A stretch of 13,070 nt of DNA from contig CAXAAH010000040.1 in assembly GCA_963966775.1 (NCBI GenBank), positions 1 to 13,070 on the forward strand. The letters are read 5' to 3'. Source of the stretch: UBA685 sp002299005. GTDB taxonomy: Bacteria; Pseudomonadota; Alphaproteobacteria; Puniceispirillales; Puniceispirillaceae. The notes beneath the pieces were generated by a model. That model did no database searches. It was not told where the DNA came from and was given only the letters and a program-made list of their open reading frames with translations. Below are positions 1 through 7,007 of this stretch, in pieces. Made by a program: the position numbers and the translations under genes. Each line of letters opens with the position of its first letter. Position 1 is the first letter of the stretch.

Positions 1-35
1 CACTGTAATAAAACAGAAAAAGTTTCAGCAGTTTT

Positions 36-80
36 ATCATAATCCGCGTGTCGGGAGTTCGAGTCCCTCCTCCGCTACCA
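36..80 (+). other. 3' half of tRNA-Met(CAT), probable attachment-site copy
   Basis: Reading from the anticodon loop (ATCATAA, 36-42, anticodon CAT at 38-40), the sequence continues as the 3' anticodon strand TCCGC (43-47), a variable loop, a T-arm with loop TTCGAGT, a 3' acceptor strand CTCCGCT, discriminator A and an encoded CCA (78-80). The bases before 36 do not supply GCGGA to pair with TCCGC, and no D-arm or 5' acceptor strand is present, so this is not a working tRNA gene. One T-stem pair is A-C (second pair from the loop), which fits loss of constraint. Half-copies starting at the anticodon loop are what tyrosine integrases leave at tRNA target sites. Confidence 0.75.
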
Positions 81-198
81 CTTCTTTATATATTCTCAAT
101 AAATGGCGGCGTTTCGATATCTTAAAAAGCTGATTGCTTATGGCAGCTCTTTATCATTACTATAATGAGGTAGTGTCGTGATGGTGGGAGGTAAGAGG
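81..198 (+). promoter_or_regulatory. Leader region of the Tat-signal gene, candidate -10 box
   Basis: A perfect TATAAT lies at 161-166, about 33 bases before the chosen ATG. The best upstream hexamer, TTGCTT at 134-139, is 21 bases away, too far for a standard sigma-70 spacer, so the -35 is uncertain. A short hairpin (AGCTG 128-132 with CAGCT 144-148) lies between them; on the minus strand it is followed by a T-run, so it could be a weak terminator for leftward transcripts. The ribosome site GGAGG at 187-191 belongs to the gene start at 199. Confidence 0.3.
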
Positions 199-1470
199 AT
201 GAAGCGGCGTGAGTTTGTAAGGCAGTCTTTCATTGGTCTCTCTGCGGTTAATGCGCCACTTTTGCTATCAGCTCCTGCGAATGCGCGCCTTCCGGGGACA
301 GTGACATGGGGCGGCGCTTATATCCTTGAAGATGAGCCAGGCTTGATGCTCTATACGCGGCAAGCTTTGGCTATGACGCCAAAAGTGAGCCCTACGGGCG
401 AGTCTGCCAATGGCGCGCTTTTGCGTGAGATCAGAGCAACTGACTGGTCAGATACGGCTCTTGATTTGCGCACAGGCCTCGATAGGACACAAACACGATA
501 TGGCATGGTTTTTGCCCTTGCATCAGAGCAGGTGTTGGCGACTGTCTTTCTGGAAAAATTGTCAACAACACAATATATTTTGCGCCAAATTGGCTATGTG
601 ACCATTTATGATATTTTTGAGAGGCGCATTGTCGCTTGTCTTGCTGTACGTGGTCGCTACCTTGACGAGAAGCCGGGGCGCCCTGATGAGAGCCTGTTGC
701 CTGAATTGTTTTTTAATATGCTTGCCAATGTCGACCAATCTGGCAGCATAGCGCGCTTTATGACTGAACGGTTGACAGATTACCCATTTGAAGAAAAATA
801 TGAAGGCAAATATTTCCAAGTCGAACCAGTCCGCTATACTGACCTGGCACGCCTGCATGTTGAGCAATATGACATAGACCTTGCCCGCTATGGCGATGAC
901 ATTGGATTTGCGGTGACGACTGCTTTTTCTGAAAATCTTGTCTCGCCTATTTTGCCTTATCGAAAAACGACAGCTGTCAATCGCGATATGCTTAGCGAAA
1001 TGAAAATCTTGGCGATGAATGGCGAAAGTCCACTTAATACAGCTCTTGCCCTTAAGCCTGCTGATGCGGCGATTGAAGTAACGCATAGGGGCTGGGAATT
1101 TGCCAATGTCAAAACAAGTAGCACACGCAATCAAGTCGCTTTGGTGACAAGCCTTGTCATTCGCATTTACGATAAACAGACATCTGAGACATATTATAAT
1201 CAAGGGTTTTATGCGCGCCAAGATTTCAACGAAATCTTTGAAGGTAACCTTGGATTGGATCGCAAAAGCAGGTTATTCATGCTTCACGAAACCATCTTAG
1301 ATCGTGCCTTTGGTGCCATCGCATCTGAACAAGCACGCGGCATTCTCTATGATGGGGAAGAGACTAGCGGGGCTAGCGTGAAAACTTTTGTCCAAGCCGA
1401 AGCAGAGGATTGGGATAGCTATAGCGCCGAGTGCGAGCGTATAAGGGGATTATTGCCAAGCGGGTTTTAA
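199..1470 (+). CDS. Tat-signal periplasmic protein, unknown function
   Basis: This encodes a 423-residue protein that I do not recognise. The ATG at 199 is preferred over GTG 178 and ATG 181 because GGAGG at 187-191 sits 7 bases before it, and because the N-terminus then reads MKRREFVRQSF, a twin-arginine motif followed by a hydrophobic stretch. A likely cleavage site is ANA-R near residue 29. This suggests export in folded form through the Tat system to the periplasm. The mature part has no obvious repeats, membrane spans or metal-binding Cys/His clusters; it mixes acidic and aromatic stretches and ends in a Glu/Ala-rich, probably helical tail. It lies between the tRNA half-copy and a terminator shared with the five-gene cluster and converges on that cluster, so a link to it is possible but rests on position only. 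Confidence 0.8.
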   Translation: MKRREFVRQSFIGLSAVNAPLLLSAPANARLPGTVTWGGAYILEDEPGLMLYTRQALAMTPKVSPTGESANGALLREIRATDWSDTALDLRTGLDRTQTRYGMVFALASEQVLATVFLEKLSTTQYILRQIGYVTIYDIFERRIVACLAVRGRYLDEKPGRPDESLLPELFFNMLANVDQSGSIARFMTERLTDYPFEEKYEGKYFQVEPVRYTDLARLHVEQYDIDLARYGDDIGFAVTTAFSENLVSPILPYRKTTAVNRDMLSEMKILAMNGESPLNTALALKPADAAIEVTHRGWEFANVKTSSTRNQVALVTSLVIRIYDKQTSETYYNQGFYARQDFNEIFEGNLGLDRKSRLFMLHETILDRAFGAIASEQARGILYDGEETSGASVKTFVQAEAEDWDSYSAECERIRGLLPSGF

Positions 1471-1489
1471 TCTAGCGACAATCACAAAA

Positions 1490-1513
1490 AAGGGCGCCTT
1501 TGTCAGCGCCCTT
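1490..1513. terminator. Bidirectional rho-independent terminator
   Basis: A perfect 8-bp stem AAGGGCGC (1490-1497) / GCGCCCTT (1506-1513) encloses an 8-base loop. An A-run on the left (1485-1491) gives a U-run for leftward transcripts, and ATATCTTTT on the right serves rightward ones. It lies between two convergent genes and so can end both transcripts. A smaller 5-bp inverted repeat (CGCTA/TAGCG, 1543-1555) overlaps the stop codon of the leftward gene. Confidence 0.85.
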
Positions 1514-1549
1514 ATATCTTTTGTGTTTAGCTTTTTATCTAGCGCTACT

Positions 1550-3031
1550 TTAGCGTTTTTTCTTCTTTCTTGGCGCTAGGATATTGGTGCCAACTTGCAC
1601 GTCGGTTGCTGTTAACGCGACATCTGTGCGTGCTGCGAAATTTAAGATACCTTGCCTAATTTCACAAGCACGTCCGCGTGCTTGGCCGACCTCTTGGACA
1701 AGATTTATCATTTCCATATCGATATTTTCAAATCCAAGCAGCATGACCGAGAGAGTATAGCCTAACCCTGTTTGATAAGCGACACCAACATATCGTTCGG
1801 TCTCTGCAAATAGTGATTTGACTTGTGGCAAGGCGGTTTTTTCCAATTGTGCTGTATTTTCCAATTGTGTTGTCAGGCTATCTTGGAAGGCATTTGTTGC
1901 AATTACAATCTCTGTTACAGTGGCATTTGAAGGATCAGATTGATTGGAAAGCTCGGTAAAGACAGCCTTATATTTTTCAAGCTCAACACCAGCATTTGAT
2001 ACTTCAGCAAGCTGAATTAATAATCTGCCACGTGTGACAGTTAAATCGTGAACTTGGTTGCGAAAGAAAATAGCGTTGGTCAAATTGCCAGATGATTGGC
2101 TGAATTGCTGTTCCATACTGCGACGCTGTTCTTCAGCCGATTCCGCTAAATCTGCATAGAGCTGAAAATTGGGGTGGCGGCTATCAAGCGCGATTTTCAT
2201 GAATTCAGCGCCTATCACTTGCGCTAAATCATCATTGCGCGATTGTGATAGCTCATAAGTCGGCAACATCCATGAGACAGCATTTGTAAAATTCACATCA
2301 CGGCCATAGCCATTTGCCCATCTCACCCCTTCAATATAGCGTGCGCCATATTGGTTTTTCTTGGCAGCAGCTAAGAGCAGTTTATCTCCTAATGCCCCAT
2401 TGCCACCGTGATTTCTGTAATAGACATGGATAAGCGCATAGGCAAACATCGCATCATTGACGATTTTCTTTTTGTCTTTGCTAAAGGTGTTAACCTTTGA
2501 GGTGGCAGCAATGATAGCAAGGTCTCTCAGATTTGGGAGCTTGAGGAAATTGCCATATAATTCAGTTACTTCTGCACTGTCAAACGCATCCTTATATTGT
2601 CCCAGATTAATCACGTAAGGCATATGTATATTCGGATTTTGACTTAGCATGACATTTAATTCAGCTTCACTTTGACCGAAATCAGTCATGATCATTTTCA
2701 TGTCTGGTTGCGCTAATTTTGCATAAATGTTTTTCTTTTCAATAGGCCTACATATAGCCTCAATCATGGTGCTAGCGGTTGCGATACGCGCGGCTTCACT
2801 GCCTGATGATGAGCTATCTGCCGACGAGCTAGAATTTTGAGTATTCGCACTCTGCTTATTGGATTTTTGGGTGTTGGCACTATCGTTTGATTGCTCTTTA
2901 CCAAGATTTTCCAATTTATTTTGGAGTTTTTTCAGGTCGCCAAAAAGATCAGCAGTCGCCATTTGTGGCATCATGACACTGAGGCTCGCGGCTATGATAA
3001 TTATTTTGGATGATTTTAAAAATCCTGTCAT
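1550..3031 (-). CDS. Exported protein with Sel1-like stretch, unknown function
   Basis: This 493-residue protein is the last gene of the five-gene leftward cluster. The ATG at 3031 has a GGGAG ribosome site 7 bases upstream and lies 16 bases after the preceding stop. Residues 1-27 look like a Sec signal peptide ending in ATA-D. A short charged helix (about 29-48) and a Ser/Asn/Gln-rich linker (about 49-80) with the unit SANTQ at 51-55 and 61-65 follow. Residues 228-256 (GARYIEGVRWANGYGRD..) resemble a Sel1-type helical repeat, which would suit protein-protein contacts. Long helical stretches run from about 295 to 410. The protein ends in a basic RKKKKR tail. There are only two cysteines (94 and 456). 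I do not recognise the family; the Sel1 resemblance is weak. Confidence 0.8.
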   Translation of the reverse strand: MTGFLKSSKIIIIAASLSVMMPQMATADLFGDLKKLQNKLENLGKEQSNDSANTQKSNKQSANTQNSSSSADSSSSGSEAARIATASTMIEAICRPIEKKNIYAKLAQPDMKMIMTDFGQSEAELNVMLSQNPNIHMPYVINLGQYKDAFDSAEVTELYGNFLKLPNLRDLAIIAATSKVNTFSKDKKKIVNDAMFAYALIHVYYRNHGGNGALGDKLLLAAAKKNQYGARYIEGVRWANGYGRDVNFTNAVSWMLPTYELSQSRNDDLAQVIGAEFMKIALDSRHPNFQLYADLAESAEEQRRSMEQQFSQSSGNLTNAIFFRNQVHDLTVTRGRLLIQLAEVSNAGVELEKYKAVFTELSNQSDPSNATVTEIVIATNAFQDSLTTQLENTAQLEKTALPQVKSLFAETERYVGVAYQTGLGYTLSVMLLGFENIDMEMINLVQEVGQARGRACEIRQGILNFAARTDVALTATDVQVGTNILAPRKKKKR

Positions 3032-3047
3032 TTTTTAACTCCCTTTT

Positions 3048-4268
3048 TTACTGTGCTTGTAAGACAAAAATTTCAGATATAAGCGGATAGCCTGCCTCGG
3101 CAAATCCAGCGGTTAAAGCGCCCATGGCGGCGATTGTTGGCAGCTGTTCAAACTGCGTAATCTCGTCCTGAAGATCGATGACGGTGAGGGCCTCTAGCAT
3201 AGGGCTATCCCCCTCATCTTCGTCAATCGTCAGCGACTCTAACTGGAGGCCGCCAGATGAGGAGCTGGTATCTGAGAGCGCATCATCAGTGTCTATCAGC
3301 TCACCAAGAGGGAAGTTGGCTGGTACATCGCCCATGCTGGTAATGATTAATTGTGTCAACCAGCTCTCTTCGCTCAGCCAGTCTTGGCCTTGCAATTGTG
3401 TCATCTCAGCCATGACATTGCGGCGATCAAAGGGGGGTGATATTGGCATATCAGCTAGGGCTTTTCGTGACTTAGTCAAACGTGCCTGATATCCCGCATC
3501 GGTCTTGTTTAAGGTGAGGCAGGCTTTGCGAAGTGACAAACTAAAGGCAGGTAGGTTTGTGCCATCAAGTCTTGTTAACGCAATTTCACATAGGGCAGGG
3601 TGAAAGGGTGCCTTATCAAGCAGCGCAAAGGCACCGTCAATGCCAGCAGGCACCAAATCAGCCTTGATACCGCTTGCGCTCAAGCGAAAGGCATCTGGTG
3701 CCAAAACTGGCGCATCTTCAAACATCGCATAGGAATAGCCTTGAAAGTTGTGGCGCCAAAAAGAGGTCGCTTTGTCTTGCAAGCCCAAAGACGGATAGGC
3801 AAGTGCGATTTCCATCGCAAAATAGGGCGTCATGTGCTGGCGTGATTTATCATCCAACAGCTTGGCAAATGTGGCTAATAATGTCTTATCATTGATGACA
3901 GGCGTACCATCTGGAATCATGCCACGATAGACAAAGTGCCACCGCTTGCCAGCTTGTTTGCGCTCAATTGCCTCAAGCCGAGTAATGGTGACCTCACGGT
4001 AGCTTGCTTGGCGTAAAATCTTTGTTAAAGGCGCACGATGTGGGAGGGTTGCCCATGAGGGCGAGAAAGATGCCCCCTCATAATATATCTCAAGCATACG
4101 GCTTTGTGCTTCTAAGATGGCGCTATCGATGAAGAGTTTCTTCTCTAGCGCCGTCTTTGGGCTATCTAGGGTAAATTCAACCTCTACAAGCCGTGCCTCT
4201 GCCGCAAAGGGCAGCAAAAGAATAGCCGCAAAATAGACGGCTATTGCTTGCTTTATCCTAGAAATCAT
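3048..4268 (-). CDS. Exported protein, unknown function, possible LPP20/FlgT-N-like start
   Basis: This encodes a 406-residue protein with a clear Sec signal peptide (MISRIKQ, hydrophobic core, AEA-R near residue 25). Its start overlaps the stop of the upstream gene by 11 bases (4258-4268) and its own ribosome site is weak (AGAAG), so translation is probably coupled. Just after cleavage it reads ARLVEVEFTLDS and then a helix ALEKKLFIDSAILEAQSRML (about 40-59). This layout, a short beta strand then an Ala-rich DA..A helix, recalls the start of the neighbour at 5680-6957 and of LPP20/FlgT-N domains, but the identity is low. Residues 325-365 form a Ser/Asp/Glu-rich acidic stretch with SDTSSSSGG. 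No membrane span follows the signal peptide. The function is unknown; it probably works with the co-translated neighbours. Confidence 0.8.
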   Translation of the reverse strand: MISRIKQAIAVYFAAILLLPFAAEARLVEVEFTLDSPKTALEKKLFIDSAILEAQSRMLEIYYEGASFSPSWATLPHRAPLTKILRQASYREVTITRLEAIERKQAGKRWHFVYRGMIPDGTPVINDKTLLATFAKLLDDKSRQHMTPYFAMEIALAYPSLGLQDKATSFWRHNFQGYSYAMFEDAPVLAPDAFRLSASGIKADLVPAGIDGAFALLDKAPFHPALCEIALTRLDGTNLPAFSLSLRKACLTLNKTDAGYQARLTKSRKALADMPISPPFDRRNVMAEMTQLQGQDWLSEESWLTQLIITSMGDVPANFPLGELIDTDDALSDTSSSSGGLQLESLTIDEDEGDSPMLEALTVIDLQDEITQFEQLPTIAAMGALTAGFAEAGYPLISEIFVLQAQ

Positions 4269-5676
4269 CTTCTGATGTATTGGCGCCAGAGGAGCCTGAT
4301 ACGCCTATTTTAGTAGTGCTTGATGATTTTGTGCTAGATGAGGAAGAGCTTTGCACATTACCGCTATCTTGCGTCGGGTCTGCTGCTTTTTTGATAGGTT
4401 TATTATTGGCTTTGATCTCAGCACGTGATTTTGCCATTGATTGCGGTGTCCAAACCAAAATCGCGCCGGCAATAGGTTGCTTTGATACAGGATGCTTAAC
4501 ACCCCAAAAGGTCGGTCTTGCCCCGACAATATCAAGCGCGTCAGATTCAGACTTAATGGCAACATTAATGGCAGAACCACCTTCATAGATTTTGCCGCCA
4601 TCAACAAGCTCGGAATAATCTGCATAATTATCTGATGCCTTTGTCTTTACAGCTATCTCACCTAAGAAGGTTCTAAGGTCGCCTTGGGCACGTGCCAATG
4701 CTTCTTCTTTTGCCAATTTTATCATTAATTGTGAGCCTGATTTTGCACCAGCTTGCGCATAGGAGATGACGGCATAATTGCCATTTTCATCGCGCACAAT
4801 TTGCACGCCGTAAGATGTTAGAAGCTCAAGTAACCCCTCATTGGTCTTATGATTAGGCACATGTTCGGATAAAGGTTTGCCAGGTTTGGCGGGTGGCAAA
4901 TAGCTGGCATCTTGTGACACGATAGCCCTTGCGACATTGCGCAGGTTTTCTGATGTGACAAGAACCACACAAACTTCACCTTTTACATTCGGGCGTGATG
5001 TCTCAGCAACAAAGGCACGGCTGGTGCCTATCAGCATTTCTTGAGACATGGTATTGACGGCATTTCTAAAGGTCTCACCCCCTAGCTTTTTGACGATCTC
5101 GTCAGCTTCTTCTGCTGATGCTGGGGGCGGGGCTGTTCTATCAAGCTCTGAATCAAGTTCGCGATGTACAAGCTCAAGTGATTTTTCAAATGCCGAAAGC
5201 AGATCGCGATTATCAACAGACGCAGCAGTCTCTTGCGGCTTTTGCGCGGCTGGCATATCATCAGCGAATAAGCGATTTGACACCGCGCGCGCTACCTTTG
5301 CACGCAGGCTTTCCAAGATAAGGCCTTTTGCCTCAAGCACGGCTTTGTCATAAGCATTTTGACGCTCATTAATATAATTTGGATGGCCAGGTGCCACTTG
5401 GACAAGGCCTGAGCCAACCGAGACAGAAAAGGGCTTGCCAGGATTATCCCAGCCCTTGGCGGCAACATGGTCATCACAGACGGTTGTAATACCATCAATA
5501 GGCTCAAGCTGAAGCTGGACTTCTGCATCGAGATCAAGCAAATCTTGCTCTGCCCTCACATGAGTAGGCGCCATGAGCATTGTACAAATAAGCAGGGGCG
5601 CGGCGCCTTTCAAATATGTCATCTTTCCAGTGCCAAGATGTTTGTGTGATATTAGTGATTTCGCAATAGTGCACAT
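4258..5676 (-). CDS. Exported protein with two LPP20-like stretches, unknown function
   Basis: This encodes 472 residues from the ATG at 5676, chosen because GGGAGAG lies a few bases upstream, overlapping the stop of the preceding gene 3 bases away. That start gives an unusually long n-region before the signal peptide core; M19 (position 5622) would give a normal signal peptide (MTYLKGAAPLL.., cleavage VRA-E) but has only GGAAAG directly abutting the ATG. Two segments have the Gly-then-Ala-rich-helix layout of LPP20-type domains: 86-132 (VGSGLVQVAPG.., NERQNAYDKAVLEAKG) and 300-345 (YAVISYAQAG.., KLAKEEALARAQGDL). Residues 175-200 look like an acidic linker. The C-terminus (442-472) is almost wholly Ser/Thr/Lys/Gly. 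I recognise no enzyme motif. It probably acts in the periplasm with its operon partners. Confidence 0.8.
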   Translation of the reverse strand: MCTIAKSLISHKHLGTGKMTYLKGAAPLLICTMLMAPTHVRAEQDLLDLDAEVQLQLEPIDGITTVCDDHVAAKGWDNPGKPFSVSVGSGLVQVAPGHPNYINERQNAYDKAVLEAKGLILESLRAKVARAVSNRLFADDMPAAQKPQETAASVDNRDLLSAFEKSLELVHRELDSELDRTAPPPASAEEADEIVKKLGGETFRNAVNTMSQEMLIGTSRAFVAETSRPNVKGEVCVVLVTSENLRNVARAIVSQDASYLPPAKPGKPLSEHVPNHKTNEGLLELLTSYGVQIVRDENGNYAVISYAQAGAKSGSQLMIKLAKEEALARAQGDLRTFLGEIAVKTKASDNYADYSELVDGGKIYEGGSAINVAIKSESDALDIVGARPTFWGVKHPVSKQPIAGAILVWTPQSMAKSRAEIKANNKPIKKAADPTQDSGNVQSSSSSSTKSSSTTKIGVSGSSGANTSEDDF

Positions 5677-5679
5677 AGC

Positions 5680-6957
5680 CTACTCTCCCTTAAAACTACT
5701 TTTTAACTCATCTATCCGGCTTTTTGCCTTAGTCACATTCTCGCGTGCTGTTGCAAGATCAGCTGCCATATCAGGGCGCGCTGGACGAATAATAAATTTA
5801 TAATTGGCAAGCCTATTAGTGTCTGAGATTGTCAAAGAGACAATGCGCGCGACAGATTGCTTTGATTGCACATTTTCAATTTTGACTTGCCCCACAAGTG
5901 TCTCTGTAAAGCCAATACTTTCTTTGGTGTAGGGATCAATGAGGCGCTCTCCAAGCTGAATAAGGTCATAGACCTCACCGCGAATGATGGTTTTGCCTCC
6001 TTGCCCAATGGTAACCGTATCGCCATCAACAGCGACAATTCGTGCTGGATATATCGCATTTTGGATCAGTTGCCCGATTTCACGCGCACTCTCGCGTGCT
6101 AAATTGCGGTAATTATCCTCACCCTTGACGATGAACGTATCTGAGAATTTTATCTGAGATGTTGCGACATCAAGGATGCGGATGCCGACCTCAGCAATTG
6201 TGATAGTTTGTTTTTTGATACTGTTATTGGTGCGCATTTTTTCTTCATAACGCACCTTATCAAGGTCTCTTAATGTCAGCACAATAAGGTAATCAGTTCC
6301 CACCTTATTGCCAAGCCGTGCAAGCTCCTTTGTCGCCATGCCAGAGGAGGCGATCAAATTCAGCTCTGCTTGTGTGTCAGCCATATTGCTTCTATCGAGC
6401 ATTGCGAAACGGCGCGTTTGCGTCAGATAGGAAATCACACCATTTTGAATATCTCTTGCGACCATATTGGCATTGTTCCGGTCGGTCACATTATTGTCGA
6501 CATAAAGGCCAGATACTGCCATGCGCAAGCGCTTCAGCTGTTTTGACTCCTTATATTTTGACACTTTAACCGAAAGCTGAACGACGTAATTATTGCCAAG
6601 CTGTTCATTTTGCTCATAGCTGATAATATCGTAGCTTTCGATCACGCCTTTGGTCGCGGTTGAAATTTGCTCAGCAAAAGCAGATGACGCGGCATAGGCA
6701 TTGCCTTGGTCTGTCTCAACGCTAATCGAGACCGTCTGCAGGCTTGTTTCAGAGGCGACTTCAACACCATTTACCATGCTAACCGCTAACCTTATCCCAT
6801 CTAAGATCGCATCACGCAAGCTCAGCCCCAAGCCTTCTGAGTTAACTTCGACAATCTCAAGGCGCGCTGACGCAGGGGCAGAGAGAGATAGCATTATCGC
6901 CAATGCAAGGCTTACAGCTCTCGCAACTTTAAATATATAGATTATGTTATCTCTCAT
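5680..6957 (-). CDS. FlgT-like/CsgG-like periplasmic protein
   Basis: This 425-residue protein is the most informative of the cluster. AAGAGG lies 5 bases before the ATG. Residues 1-31 are a Sec signal peptide (ASA-R). Residues 32-136 match the layout of FlgT-N/LPP20-type domains: a strand, a DAILDGIRLAV helix, then GVIESYDIIS and a VVQLSVKV strand. Residues 145-300 look like a TolB/CsgG-type fold: VARDIQNGVISYLTQ helix, FAMLDRS strand, ELARLGNKVGTDYLIVL. Residues 303-375 (YPARIVAVDGDTVTIGQG, then YDLIQLGE.LIDP.T.E) resemble the C-terminal domain of FlgT. A possible coiled coil ends the protein (398-423). FlgT builds the H-ring around sodium-driven flagellar motors; CsgG forms an outer-membrane export pore. 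Unlike CsgG, this protein has no lipobox and no cysteine that I can see. The architecture is fairly sure; the role is inferred. Confidence 0.85.
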   Translation of the reverse strand: MRDNIIYIFKVARAVSLALAIMLSLSAPASARLEIVEVNSEGLGLSLRDAILDGIRLAVSMVNGVEVASETSLQTVSISVETDQGNAYAASSAFAEQISTATKGVIESYDIISYEQNEQLGNNYVVQLSVKVSKYKESKQLKRLRMAVSGLYVDNNVTDRNNANMVARDIQNGVISYLTQTRRFAMLDRSNMADTQAELNLIASSGMATKELARLGNKVGTDYLIVLTLRDLDKVRYEEKMRTNNSIKKQTITIAEVGIRILDVATSQIKFSDTFIVKGEDNYRNLARESAREIGQLIQNAIYPARIVAVDGDTVTIGQGGKTIIRGEVYDLIQLGERLIDPYTKESIGFTETLVGQVKIENVQSKQSVARIVSLTISDTNRLANYKFIIRPARPDMAADLATARENVTKAKSRIDELKSSFKGE

Positions 6958-7007
6958 ATGTGCCTCTTATCCTTTGAGTTGACAGTCAAGCTGGCAGTGC
7001 AGAATGT

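Noticed and set aside
134..166. TTGCTT/TATAAT as a standard sigma-70 promoter
   Set aside because: The spacer is 21 bases, outside the usual 16-19, so only the -10 box is kept at low confidence.
562..1221. 219-codon minus-strand open frame
   Set aside because: It lies wholly inside the Tat-signal gene on the opposite strand, has no ribosome site or family features, and is Cys/Ile/Arg-rich as antisense frames often are.
5680..6957. True CsgG, i.e. a curli secretion locus
   Set aside because: There is no lipobox cysteine, no curlin repeat gene and no CsgE/F-like gene; the C-terminal domain fits FlgT better.
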